Shown: piece after piece, positions 22,060-32,140 of the stretch | Position numbering within the stretch: position 1 is the stretch's first letter | How the letters are laid out: each line of letters starts with the position of its first letter | Assembly: GCA_020137815.1 (NCBI GenBank) | Contig: CM035353.1 | Span: 3,530,471 to 3,594,470, forward strand | From: Hormiphora californensis | Lineage: Eukaryota > Ctenophora > Tentaculata > Cydippida > Pleurobrachiidae | Length of the DNA stretch: 64,000 nucleotides | Direction: 5' to 3' | Notes under the pieces: model-generated | Database searches by the model: none | What the model was told of the DNA's origin: nothing | The model's input: the letters and a program-made list of their open reading frames with translations, nothing else | Translations under genes and position numbers: made by a program

Positions 22060-23735
22060 TCTTTGGGGTTTGGGGGCCCAGCATTTTAAAAAATCTCGCT
22101 AAATTTCGATTGGGTTTAAAACTGTCGAAAAAATGAAAATTAAACTGGGGCTTTCCCTTGGGTTCACGGTCTACATAGGGGGAAAAAACCCCCTTGTCAC
22201 CCACCAGGGGAAAACTTTGGGTTATTTTTCACCTCACCCCTTCACCTCCCATGAACACATCATTGCTCACATGCTTTTTGCAATGCGTTTTTTTAAAAGG
22301 GTTTTTAAATTTTTGGAAATCTATATACGTTATTTTTTCCAAAATTTTTAATTGTTTTTAGTAAATACCCATTTACCTACACCCAGAGCTGGCTCCAGGG
22401 GGGTGATAGCACACCCCCCCCCCCCAATTCAACACTGTCTGAGACCATTTGGATTGGGAAACCACCCACCACAAAATACAAAGTTTACAGTAAAATTTTT
22501 TGACAGATCACAACCGATTTTTAATCACCATGAAAAAAGGGGAGAGGAGGCATTGTAATTCAAATCTAAAAATAGCGCCCAAATTTAAAACCCCAAATTG
22601 CTTATTATTTAAAAATTTCCCCCCGGGGCAATTTGGGGAACAGTGGCCTTGGGCCACTAAAAACCCCCCAGAAAATTCGTGGGCCAGCCCGCCTAACCCC
22701 CCAACCCAAACTTTAAAACCCCGACCCCGGGTTTAACGAAATAACACCCCCCAATTTCCCTAATTTTAAAATGATATTTTTTTAAAAAAACGAAAATCAT
22801 GAAATTAGAAAAAAAAAAAGACGCTAAAAACATACTCAAACAGGATCTTTTTTGGATCCCATTTAAGATGGGGGGGTTCTAACACTTGGGAAAAGCTTCG
22901 GTGCTGTCCCTATAGGCCCCGTTCTTGCCACACGAGCGCTTTTTTAACCCCGGGCTTCACATTCACCTCTTCTTCCTTTTTTTAAAAAACAAGCCGACAC
23001 GATTGGACAAAGGAAACCAAAAGGGCACACCTGGCGTGTCTTATCACCCCCCTAAAAAAAAACCTTTTGTCGGGGGGGCTTATCCTTTTTTTTGGAATTG
23101 GTTGGGGAGGCGGGCCCCTAGCACAGCGATCCCAACTCGCGCCTACTCAATTTAGTCGAAAGGGGGCGAGGGTAAAGAATAAACATTTAAAATCCCGGAG
23201 TAATTTTGGAATTACGAATAGCAATTTTATCATAAAAGCTCAATCCCAAAATAAAAACACATGGGAACCCTGAATAAGACATCAAAGGCTGTGTTCTGTC
23301 CCTATTGTCTGTTTTATTTTTGTGTGAATTTATATATCTGGGGTAAAAATCGCCATTCTCTTTTTTAGACTTTGAGCACTAAAGACCCCTACCCCCCCAC
23401 CCAAACTTTAGAAGTGTCACCCGGAGTTCGAACAAAAAAACGAAAAGGCACCTCCGAAAACCCCGTTGAAAATTTCCCCCTAACTTGTTTTTTTGATTAT
23501 TCGCAAGAAACTGGGGAAAGTCCCCGGGGCGGAGATGCGAAAAAGTGCAACCCCTTTAACCCTGGGGGCTGCCCAAGTGTCTTGCAATACAAGACTCTGA
23601 CAATAAAATGCAATGAAACAAAAGACCCCAACAAAACGATAGACGGTTAATGGCGTTTGCCCCAAGGCGGTTGGACCAAAAGGGCCCCCCCCCAAAAATT
23701 TTTGGCACGGGGAATCAAACTTTTTTAAAACCCCA
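22060..23735. other. Homopolymer-inflated, probably low-quality sequence up to the gap
   Basis: Repeated A, C, G and T runs (CCCCCCC, TTTTTTT, GGGGGG) throughout, degrading toward the N gap at 23736. Short frames are unreliable. I see no gene. Confidence 0.6.
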
Positions 23736-23835
23736 NNNNNNNNNNNNNNNNNNNNNNNNNNNNNNNNNNNNNNNNNNNNNNNNNNNNNNNNNNNNNNNNN
23801 NNNNNNNNNNNNNNNNNNNNNNNNNNNNNNNNNNN
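23736..23835. other. Assembly gap (100 N)
   Basis: A run of 100 N's, followed by a (GA)n tract. Confidence 1.
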
Positions 23836-23839
23836 GTAG

Positions 23840-24045
23840 ACAGAGAAGAGAGAGAGAGAGAGAGAGAGAGGATAGAGAGGAGAGAGAGAGAGAGAAGAGA
23901 GAGAGATTAGGGATGGGGTTGAGAGGGTAGAGTAGTAAGAGGAGGAAATGGTATCACGTTTGTGTAAGACAATCTTTGTTTTGCACTGGGCCTGGGAAAT
24001 CTTTGTTTTGCACTGGGAAATCTTCACAGTTTGCGGGGGGGGGGG
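23840..24045. repeat. Dispersed repeat with CACTGGGAAATCTTCACAGTTTGC end
   Basis: The GA tract followed by GGTAGAGTAGTAAGAGGAGG, GTAAGACAATCTTTGTTTTG and AAATCTTCACAGTTTGC is matched in reverse orientation at about 33095-33330. A diverged relative lies at 27230-27310 and 28690-28770. It is a non-autonomous repeat family with no coding content. Between 24046 and 25028 I see no supported gene. Confidence 0.55.
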
Positions 24046-25028
24046 GGGGGTCCAAGGATCAAAAATGCACTTTTCTGAGGTTTACATATGTGATGTAACT
24101 CGGAGGTATGAAAGTTTTGGATAGGGTAGCTGCATGTATCAGGAAGCCCTGTTTTTGGGTTTTTTGCCTAAAAATCGAGAATCTCGAAAATCTCAATAAA
24201 TATGAGAGTGATCTTCTTGTGAACATGAAAGATAAAAGACGGAGATCGAATCAATGATATCAGTAATTTTGATAGTTAATATCTCCTTCCATGGTGCTGA
24301 TGCACACCCATGCCCTCTGTACAACAACGTTGAATGGGGAAATCTGAGCAAGCATTCGAAAAATGGTGACGCGGTAGCAATGGTACCCATTGGTACCATG
24401 TCACGTGAGTTACGGTAATACGACTACAAGCAGCACTGTTAGAGTACAATATCAGCTACTAGCGAATAGAGGCTGAATTTTCACATTCAATTTCGTGTAA
24501 CAATTAAATCATACGGGGGAGGGGCCAGTACTACATAATTTCTATATATGTAGCTTGGTTGATTGTGTAGCCTCTCTCGGGAGCTGTCAAAGCCTGTAGA
24601 TAGAGATAGAGATAGAGCTTTACTAGCTTGACGAGCTTGACTATCTTCTCGTAGAAATACGTTCTTGACAACATGAACGTAGCTAGACTTGATGCCCCCC
24701 TTTATTGCTGAGCTGCACTCACGTCACTGAGTTGCGTCAGTGTGGGCGCAAAAGGATCACCCCCACCGGCCTGAACCTGGGAACACCACTCCACATCCTT
24801 ACCCTTTTTGCCATCTCTGGTGTGTCCACCCCTGTGGAGCTGTGGGTACTAACCCGGAACATGTCCTGGGAGAGCATGTTCTATCTGGAGGATATCCACC
24901 ACGATATCCGCCATTATCTGATCCATGTTAGTCTGTACATGTTAAGTGGTGGCACTGGGCAGCTACCTATTCTCGGTGTACCAGAAATACGGAGTTGAGG
25001 CAGTCATTCGGTCCTCCCTTTACCCCCT

Positions 25029-25660
25029 GGTAGGCGGACTCTAGTGCTACACTCTAAGTCTACAGTGGACTCTATATCTAAATTTAGATTTAGACAAAGA
25101 GTCCAAATAAGTCTAAACTCTAGGAGGACTCTATATCTAAAAAGTCTACACAGGGCGGACTCTTTATCTAAAAAGTCTACAAAGGGCGGACTCTATATCT
25201 ACATAAATCTAAATTAGAAATAGAGTCCGCCATTCTCAGCGAACTCGAGATTTCGGCCGTTAGGACAGGAAGGAAACGAGAGTTTGCTGTACTTATACTA
25301 TTTAGAGTGTTAGGCTTTGGTGTTAGGGTTAGGTTTTGGGTTGGTTTAGGATTTTAGACATAGAGTCCGGTTTGGGGGATTTGGTGCCAAAATGTACCAG
25401 GGGACTCTATGTCTAAAAATTCTACACAGGGTGGACTCTATGTCTAAAAAGTCTACATTGGGCGGACTCTTTATCTAAATTATTTTCAAAGTATAACTGT
25501 AGATAAAGAGTCCGCTTTTAGATATAGAGTCCCTTTACCCTAACCTCGAACCCAAATAACGGCTTCTAAATAAGTATATAGAGGCACAGCAAACTCTCGT
25601 TTCCGGGCCTACGGCCGAAATCTCGGGTTCGCTTTTCGTGATTTTAGTACTAGAGTCCGC
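25029..25660. mobile_element. GGACTCTA-repeat element, copy 1
   Basis: It starts GGTAGGCGGACTCTAGTGCTA and ends TAGTACTAGAGTCCGC. The inside is full of GGACTCTATATCTAAA and its inverse TTTAGATATAGAGTCC, giving many nested hairpins. A conserved core contains GCAAACTCTCGTTTCC and ACGGCCGAAATCTCGGGTTCGC. It has no protein coding and is non-autonomous. A shorter inverted copy lies at 29786-30111. Confidence 0.75.
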
Positions 25661-25734
25661 ACACGTCGAGCGAATAGCGCCACTCCCGCAAACTCACCGG
25701 CCTTATAGTGGTGGTTGCTAGTGGAGAAGCGGAT

Positions 25735-25802
25735 AACGTCGACCGGCCTCCGAAGTAATGTGTGTGACATGTGTGATCCAAATGGACGGATCTACATTTT
25801 AA
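25735..25802. repeat. Remnant of the lectin-unit downstream repeat
   Basis: ACCGGCCTCCGAARYAATGTGTGTG.. ATGGACGGATCTRCATTTTA matches the segments at about 27392-27455 and 28846-28910 that lie upstream of each lectin gene. A partial third unit border therefore precedes the two complete units. A pogo-like MITE abuts it at 25803. Confidence 0.6.
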
Positions 25803-25870
25803 GTACAGTCGGACCCCGATTAAGTGGCATCCTCGGGGTAAAAGGTTAATTTTTCCACTAAATCGGTAGC
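25803..25870. mobile_element. Pogo-like MITE, truncated
   Basis: TACAGTCGGACCCCGATTAAG begins a copy that runs to CCACTAAATCGG and lacks a clean right end. Confidence 0.6.
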
Positions 25871-26087
25871 CATGGTAGACTGATTGAACTGAAATTTGAC
25901 CGGCTTATATACTGCGTGTTTGTCAGAGGTTGTATGTCACCACCAAAACTTGCCTAGCTAGACTCTGTTTCGCGCGCCCCAAATGTAAATTGGAGGGTTA
26001 GAACCAAAACCTGGTGTACCTGATAACGAGGGGGTCTGGCGGAGAGCACCTAAATTTAGCAACAGTAGGTTATTAGTATAAGTAGCT

Positions 26088-26166
26088 GTCACGTGATTTC
26101 AATAGTCACGTGACAGCCTGTCTGACAAGGTGGTCCGGACCGACCAATGCATAATAGTCACGTGAC
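26088..26166. promoter_or_regulatory. Three GTCACGTGA(C/T) E-boxes
   Basis: Palindromic CACGTG sites occur near 26089, 26106 and 26158, each in the GTCACGTGAY context favoured by bHLH-Zip factors such as USF or TFE/MITF. They lie 240-320 bp beyond the 3' end of the first lectin gene. Function is unproven. Confidence 0.35.
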
Positions 26167-26406
26167 CTCTTAAGTAACCTAGGTAAGGTGAGTGAGAGGA
26201 AAAGAGAGAAAACATATCAGATCACATTTCCAAACCCCAGTGAGAGAAAACAAAAATCGGGGTCCGAACGTATAATACATAGTAAGATGGCCAGATCTGA
26301 TCGCTGATCAATCTGTGCGAGATGATCAAGTTTGATCAGTCTGTGCATATGTTTTATGAAAAACAAAAATACAGAAATTTTCATAAATGCAATGTATATT
26401 AATTAA

Positions 26407-27021
26407 TTAACCCGTGGGAGCCTCACAAATGATCTTCCTCCCCTCGTTACAGTGTGAATGATGGTACTGCCATCTCCAGCTGTTGTTGTTCCTATGGGTC
26501 AACATGCAAGGCAAATTGTGGTTGTCAGTGGTGTGTCCAGGGTGCACCCTGGCATTCAACTTTTTATTAATTTCCCTCATATCCTCTCCACTAGCGGTGT
26601 AAAAATCTCCGACGTTTTTGCTACCTGGTCTACTGTTGCAGATACTTCCCATAAAGTGCCAATCGTTATGTCTCATCACGTTCTGTTCCACCCACTGGTA
26701 CTCCTCTCGATCGTTAGGCTGAAAGATATGAGCCTGGTGTCTGTTGCAATGTTGCTCACCATCCCGCCAATGCTTGTGCCCAGCCTCAATGTAACACTTG
26801 TTCTTCCACTTTTTCCATCCTCCCATGCACTGGGGCTGGCCTGTCTTGATCCTGAACTGGGGGGACCAGTTTCCGAGGTGTCGGATACGGCAGTTGGTAG
26901 GAACAGGCCGTACGTAGTATCCATCAAAGGCACCGCCACCGCCGATATCCTTGCCGTAATCCGTGCAGATGACATTAGCAGCGGAGGTGACTCCGATAAG
27001 GAGAACAAAACAGAGTAGCAT
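26407..27021 (-). CDS. Secreted C-type-lectin-like protein, copy A (204 aa)
   Basis: This is a single-exon minus-strand gene. Residues 1-14 (MLLCFVLLIGVTSA) form a signal peptide. A short N-terminal segment with a glycine run (27-30) and C18/C44 precedes a C-type lectin-like domain at about 65-201. The fold marks are C65, GWKKWKNKCY (68-77), HWRDGEQHC (84-92), W110, W121, NLPCML (169-174), the SWRWQ strand at 181-185, C191 and IICEAP (198-202). The classical calcium/sugar motifs (EPN or QPD, and WND) are absent, so it is lectin-like by fold and carbohydrate binding is unsupported. A TATAAATA box with a GGGGCGGGG GC-box lies upstream at about 27084-27106. Copy B at 27855-28472 is about 95% identical. 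It is probably released to the outside for recognition or matrix roles. Confidence 0.85.
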   Translation of the reverse strand: MLLCFVLLIGVTSAANVICTDYGKDIGGGGAFDGYYVRPVPTNCRIRHLGNWSPQFRIKTGQPQCMGGWKKWKNKCYIEAGHKHWRDGEQHCNRHQAHIFQPNDREEYQWVEQNVMRHNDWHFMGSICNSRPGSKNVGDFYTASGEDMREINKKLNARVHPGHTTDNHNLPCMLTHRNNNSWRWQYHHSHCNEGRKIICEAPTG

Positions 27022-27083
27022 GATGTGTCACTCGTGCTTAAGTATTGGCTAAACTGATACAACTTGAACTAAGGTTTTATGTG

Positions 27084-27106
27084 CCTTTATTTATACCCCG
27101 CCCCGC
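27084..27106 (-). promoter_or_regulatory. Core promoter of lectin copy A (TATA and GC box)
   Basis: On the minus strand GGGGCGGGG is followed at once by TATAAATAAA, about 65 bp upstream of the start codon. The same block precedes copy B. Confidence 0.65.
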
Positions 27107-27854
27107 TGCATATATTGAATATAATCCCTAGCTACGGTGTAAAAGTCTTCTACTGACGTGGCATCTGTTATAATAACAGATGCTATCAGCATATATATAA
27201 CTTATATATGCTGATAGAGAGGGAAAGAGGGATTTGAGAGGCCGGTAGAGTAGCAAAAACAGGAAATGGGATGGTGATAAATCAACTATGTGATTGTGTA
27301 TAAAACAATGGGGTGGGGGGGGGGGCGGTAATGTGATCCGATCCGTGGGTGAGGGGGATCAGATCCTCCAATGTTATCCGATGCAGAGGTCGGCCGGCCT
27401 CCGAAACAATGTGTGTGTGATATGTGGTCTGAATGGATCACGGATCTGCATTTTACCGTGTGGGGCAATAAAAGTCCCCCCAAGTCTACCATAGTTCCAG
27501 ATATCGTGGAGTGCTAAAACTTGGTACAGCTACTCTATGAGACAAATAAATAACTTGACCAAAATGTCAGACCTCTAGTTCAAAACTCATTTTTTTATCT
27601 GAATGAACATGGTCATTCATTCTAGAAAAAATATTTTCCGGTCCAAAATTTAACCAAGTATGTTTGGTTATTGGAATTAAGGTGCCGGTGAAATCTAAGA
27701 TTTAAGACCCTCCGAACGTATAATACATAGTAAGATGGCCAGATCTGATCGCTGATCAATCTGTGCGAGATGATCAAGTTTGATCAGTCTGTGCATATGT
27801 TTTATGAAAAACAAAAATACAGAAATTTTCATAAATGCAATGTATATTAATTAA

Positions 27855-28472
27855 TTAACCCGTGGGAGCCTCACAAATGATCTTCCTCCCCTCGTTACAG
27901 TGTGAATGATGGTACTGCCATCTCCAGCTGTTGTTGTTCCTATGGGTCAACATGCAAGGCAAATTGTGGTTGTCAGTGGTGTGTCCAGGGTGCACCCTGG
28001 CATTCAACTTTTTATTAATTTCCCTCATATCCTCTCCACTAGCGGTGTAAAAATCTCCGGCGCTTTTGCTACCTGGTCTACTGTTGCAGATACTTCCCAT
28101 AAAGTGCCAATCATTATGTTTCATCACGTTCTGTTCCACCCACTGGTACTCCTCTCGATCGTTAGGCTGAAAGATATGAGCCTGGTGTCTGTTGCAATGT
28201 TCCTCAGCATCCCGCCAATGCCTGTGCCCAGCCTCAGAGTAACACTTGTTTTTCCACTTTTTCCATCCTCCCATGCACTGGGGCTGGCCTGTCTTGATCC
28301 TGAACTGGGGGGACCAGTTTCCAAGGTGTCGGATACGGCAGGTTTTGGGAACAGGCCGTACGTAGTATCCATCAAAGGCACCGCCGCCGCCGCCGATATC
28401 CTTGCCGTAATCCGTGCAGATGACATTAGCAGCGGAGGTGACTCCGATAAGGAGAACAAAACAGAGTAGCAT
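27855..28472 (-). CDS. Secreted C-type-lectin-like protein, copy B (205 aa)
   Basis: This is a tandem duplicate of the gene at 26407-27021, same strand, single exon, about 1.45 kb away. It has the same signal peptide and cysteine pattern. By eye, nine residues differ from copy A: P-TN-C to P-KT-C, I78S, K83R, G88A, Q90E, R117K and NV to SA at 136-137 (copy A numbering). Copy B also has one extra glycine in the N-terminal glycine run. I counted about five silent changes over the same length. Replacements cluster in surface-like parts of the domain and leave all cysteines and tryptophans intact, so both copies look functional. The calcium/sugar motifs are absent here too. Confidence 0.85.
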   Translation of the reverse strand: MLLCFVLLIGVTSAANVICTDYGKDIGGGGGAFDGYYVRPVPKTCRIRHLGNWSPQFRIKTGQPQCMGGWKKWKNKCYSEAGHRHWRDAEEHCNRHQAHIFQPNDREEYQWVEQNVMKHNDWHFMGSICNSRPGSKSAGDFYTASGEDMREINKKLNARVHPGHTTDNHNLPCMLTHRNNNSWRWQYHHSHCNEGRKIICEAPTG

Positions 28473-28544
28473 GATGTGTCACTCGTGCAAGTATTAGCTA
28501 TAAAACTGAACAACTTGAACTAAGGTTTTATTAGTATGTTCCTT

Positions 28545-28565
28545 TATTTATACCCCGCCCCGCTG
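28545..28565 (-). promoter_or_regulatory. Core promoter of lectin copy B (TATA and GC box)
   Basis: The minus strand carries GGGGCGGGGTATAAATAAAG, the same arrangement as copy A, roughly 75 bp upstream of the start codon. Confidence 0.65.
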
Positions 28566-29785
28566 CATATTATGAATATAATCCCTCACCACGGTGTAAA
28601 AGTCTTCTACTGACGTGGCATATCTGTTATAATAAAAGATGCTATCAGCATATATAACTTATTATATATGCCGATAGAGAGGGAAAGAGGGATTTTAGAG
28701 ACCGGTAGAGTAGCAAAAACAGGAATTGGGATGGTGATAAATCAACTATGTGATTGTGTATAAAACAATGGGAGGGGGGGGGGGGGTAATTTGATCCGAT
28801 CCGTGGGTGAGGGGGATCAGATCCTCCAATGTTATCCGATGCAGAGGTCGGCCGGCCTCCGAAACAATGTGTGTGTGATATGTGGTCTGAATGGACGGAT
28901 CTGCATTTTACCGTGTGGGGCAATAAAAGTCCCCCCAAGTCTACCATAGACATTGTATGCTTCTGCTTCTCTCCCCTTCCCCCTTCTGTGGCTTGGTATT
29001 GCACCAGCTCCCCATCTTGGGCAGAAGCAGCTGGCAATATACCAGCCACCGATTCCCCTTCCCCCGCCAGCCCTAAAACGGCCACTCCCGGACATATAAT
29101 GTGCTCCAGATCAACCCAGACACATAATGGGCTCCAGAAAACATGATTATGATTAAAACTATGACTAACTAAGACTATAACTATGACCATAACTATGACT
29201 CTCTATAATTCAATGCTCTCTATCTCCCTGAAAATCCTTGCTCCCAATTATAATGGTCCTATTCTCTCATTCTCCCTAACACCCACCGCCCCACCCCACC
29301 GCCCCACCCCGCCCACCCTAATTGAAGCGGTTTTACAAGTACAAACTCAGGGGACAAATCCTTTAGAGTTCAATAGTGAACCAATTAGTCCATCAGGTCA
29401 CATGTCAACTACTGTCCAATTACATCATGAAATCTTTCAATTCCTATGGAAAGGCACGTAAATGTCACGAGGATCACATTACAGCGGTACACCGGGGCCA
29501 CCCCCCCCCCTTTTTTTTTCTTCACCTTTCATGGGGTGGCTCCGGTCCTCACCCAATTCACCTCAAACCCACCTGGACGCCTCACGGCAACTCGACATCC
29601 CGGTGGTAATCAAGTTCCTCAGCCCCAGTCACTCACGTGCACTATTAACCCCCCCCCCCAGCGGTGGCAAATCCCTTATTTGGGAAGCCTCTCATGGTCA
29701 ACCGTGAGCCTAAAACAAGGGCTCCAAACTGTACCAACCGCTCTCACCAACCAACCCAACCAAGTCTACCATAGTTCCAGATATC

Positions 29786-30111
29786 GGTAAGCGGACTCTA
29801 GTGCTAAAACCCTTACCCTAACCCTTACCCTAACCTTGAACCCAAATAAAGGCACTAACACTTCTAAATTAGTATAGAGGTACAGCAAACTCTCATTTCC
29901 GGCCTGACGGCCGAAATCTCGAGTTCGCCGAGGATGGCGGACTCTATGTCTAATTTAGATTTATGTAGATATAGAGTCCGCCCTTTGTAGACTTAGATAT
30001 AGAGTCCTCCTAGAGTTTATTACTTATACTTATTTGGACTCTTTATCTAAATCTAAATTTAGATATAGAGTCCACTGTAGACTTAGAGTGTAGCACTAGA
30101 GTCCGCCTACC
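29786..30111. mobile_element. GGACTCTA-repeat element, copy 2, with telomere-like tract
   Basis: TIRs are GGTAAGCGGACTCTAGTGCTA and TAGCACTAGAGTCCGCCTACC. It shares the GCAAACTCTCATTTCC and GGCCGAAATCTCGAGTTCGC core with copy 1 in the same sense but is half its length. It contains ACCCTAACCCTTACCCTAACC, a short interstitial telomere-like repeat. Confidence 0.75.
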
Positions 30112-30884
30112 GCTCGAAGTAAACACTAGCAAAACCAAGATCATAGTGTTCAACTTATCGGGAAGGATCCTTAAAGAAGCTAAAGGCTACTATCTACTCG
30201 GAAAAGAACTGGAAGCGGTGAAAGAATACACTTACCTGGGAATAACTTTCGTGGCCTCTGGTTCGATGAAAACTGCCATGAAAAACCTATCACTGAAAGC
30301 CACAAGAGCTATTTCAATACTGAGGAGGACTGTTGACGTTAATGCCCTATCAGCCTGAACAGTTTCAAGCTGTACGATGCTCTCATTGAGCCCATTCTAA
30401 CCTACGGCTCGCCGGTATGGCTTCCATCACTGGAGGTGGCCAAAGCTCTGGACCAGTCAACTAGCTGTGATACTTTTTTCAAGCCTCTGATATATATAAT
30501 AATACATCTGAGAAAGTGTATCTGAGATTCATTAAGTGGGCGCTTGGTGTCCATAAAAAAGCCACTAATACTGCTTGATACGGAGATTCGGGCAGAGCCC
30601 CAACATTTATATCTGCGATCAACCGTGGTCTTTCTTACTTTGACTGAGTAATGTCAAAAGAAGCAGATGGTTCAATCCTAGGCCTTGCTGCGGAAGAACA
30701 GAGGTCTCTGAATCTAAATTGGTACTCCTTCTGGGGAAAAATCCGCAACAATTTCACTAGAAATGACCTCGAGAGATTCATGATTAACCACTGGGATATT
30801 TACACCGAAAGGAATGGAAATGCCCTGAACAGGTTCCTCAAAGCGTCACATACAGTACGAGACAATTATATGGAACCATGAACA
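30112..30884 (+). pseudogene. LINE reverse-transcriptase C-terminal fragment (dead)
   Basis: Conceptual translation shows the thumb/C-terminal part of a non-LTR reverse transcriptase: EVNTSKTKIIVF, then KEYTYLGITFVASGS, ATRAISILRR, and LYDALIEPILTYGSPVW. After that comes a separate frame with RGLSYFD and ALNRFLKASHTVRDNYMEP. At least two frameshifts and one stop break it, so it cannot be functional. It starts immediately at the right end of the GGACTCTA element. It belongs to a different LINE lineage from the intact element at 15209. An hAT-like MITE follows at 30928. Confidence 0.75.
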
Positions 30885-30927
30885 CTTTTATCTTTGCAGC
30901 AGTCTTATGTCAACAATTCCTGGTTAG

Positions 30928-31036
30928 CAGGAACCGACCGAAACAAGTAAACAGCCAATCAGAACTCGTTATTTAGGTCACGTGACTGGTTATCAGCCAA
31001 TCAGGGACCAGTATTTCCTGATTCGGTCGGTTCCTG
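30928..31036. mobile_element. hAT-like MITE with perfect 8-bp target duplication
   Basis: TIRs are CAGGAACCGACCGAAACA.. and ..TTCGGTCGGTTCCTG. The 8-mer CTGGTTAG flanks it exactly (30920-30927 and 31037-31044). The centre has GGTCACGTGAC. There is no coding content. It is the best-preserved copy of the family in the window. Confidence 0.85.
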
Positions 31037-31284
31037 CTGGTTAGGGCGTGTGTGGGTCTCGATGTTCCCAGCGTCTGCCTGAGTAGAGACCAGTAGTGCT
31101 GCCGCGTGTGTGCCTCGTCGCAAATCAATCGGTTTCGCGGAGCCTTGCTGATCTGGCAGTCGCTGGGCCCATCTGTGTTTTCCCCCTACTGTGCAGGATG
31201 GCACAGCCATAATATTTTGGCTCTTTTCCTGTTGGTTTTTTATTCTATTCTATAGGGGGTCCGGTCTTCAAGATGAATTTGAGG

Positions 31285-31685
31285 TCCGTATCGGGGGAGC
31301 TGGGTGGGAAGGTGGGTTGGGAAAGGGGGAGCTGGGTGGGAAGGTGGGTTGGGAAAGGGGGAGCTGGGTGGGTAGGTGGGTTTGGAAAGGGGAGCTGGGT
31401 GGGTATGTGGGTTGGGAAAGGGGGAGCTGGGTGGGTAGGTGGGTTCGGAAAGGGGGAGCTGGGTGGGAAGGTGGGTTGGGAAAGGGGAGCTGGGTGGGTA
31501 GGTGGGTTTGGAAAGGGGGAGCTGGATGGGTAGGTGGGTTTGGAAAGGGGGAGCTGGATGGGAAGGTGGGTTGGGAAAAGGGGAGCTGGGTGGGAAGGTG
31601 GGTTGGGAAAGGGGGAGCTGGATGGGTAGGTGGGTTCGGAAAGGGGGAGCTGGGTGGGAAGGTGGGTTGGGAAAGGGGAGCTGAA
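31285..31685. repeat. G-rich minisatellite, unit about 32 bp
   Basis: Roughly 12-13 copies of GGAGCTGGGTGGGAAGGTGG plus GTTGGGAAAGGG, with small length variants. Proline- or glycine/tryptophan-rich frames on both strands are artefacts of the repeat. The G-run pattern could form G-quadruplexes. Confidence 0.9.
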
Positions 31686-32059
31686 ATGGTTGTGGTAGTG
31701 GTGGGTGTTTGTATGGGAAGGGATCACCTACAAGACACCGTACCATACTGTATAATATGGTCCATACACACATAGTCTCGCAGTGACGTGGTGAATGGCT
31801 CACACTTTTATAGAGGGGGTGTGTTGTGGTTTATGTCCACTCTGATAGAGAGATAGATACAGAGAGGCCGGATACAAAGTACTATTATTATAGCTAGGGG
31901 CAGTGGTTGCTATATGTTACACGTATATACGTATACTAGAAAACCCGTTGAAGTAGAGCACCCGTTGACCCGAATCCCCACCCCCTCACCCAGGAGCACC
32001 CCCTCACCCAGGAGCACCCCTCTCACCCACTGCACCAACCCGCACGTGCAGCCTTCAAT

Positions 32060-32140
32060 CACCCGCTGGTGACGTGGTGAATGGTGACGTGGTGAATGGT
32101 GACGTGGTGAATGGTGATGTGGTGAATGGCTCACACTTTT
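32060..32140. repeat. Tandem GGTGACGTGGTGAAT
   Basis: Four 15-bp units, three of them with the CRE-like TGACGTGG core. The surrounding 31700-33060 region is repeat remnants, including a related foldback arm near 32380-32490 and a degraded pogo-like MITE at 32565-32720. I see no gene. Confidence 0.7.

Larger units (their letters stand above)
26266..28948. repeat. Tandem segmental duplication containing the two lectin genes
   Basis: Unit 1 runs about 26266-27495 and unit 2 about 27714-28948. Both begin CCGAACGTATAATACATAGT and end CCCCCCAAGTCTACCATAG, and they include the gene, its promoter, a GA-rich hairpin and the GGCCGGCCTCCGAAAC block. A spacer of about 220 bp separates them. The end motif AAGTCTACCATAGTTCCAGATATCG recurs at 27481 and 29762, which suggests further rearranged borders. 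Confidence 0.8.

Noticed and set aside
24100-24420. Possible exon (NISFHGADAHPCPLYNNVEW)
   Set aside because: Looks protein-like, but I find no in-frame partner exon, and the following TTACGGTAA..AGCAGCACTGTT block is a dispersed repeat also present near 35050.
24705-24998. 97-codon plus-strand frame with GC content higher than its flanks
   Set aside because: No motif or splice partner recognised; it could be a fragment of an old gene but is not supported.
31191-31803. Gly/Trp- and Pro-rich frames over the G-rich minisatellite
   Set aside because: Artefacts of the tandem repeat; three frames are open on two strands.
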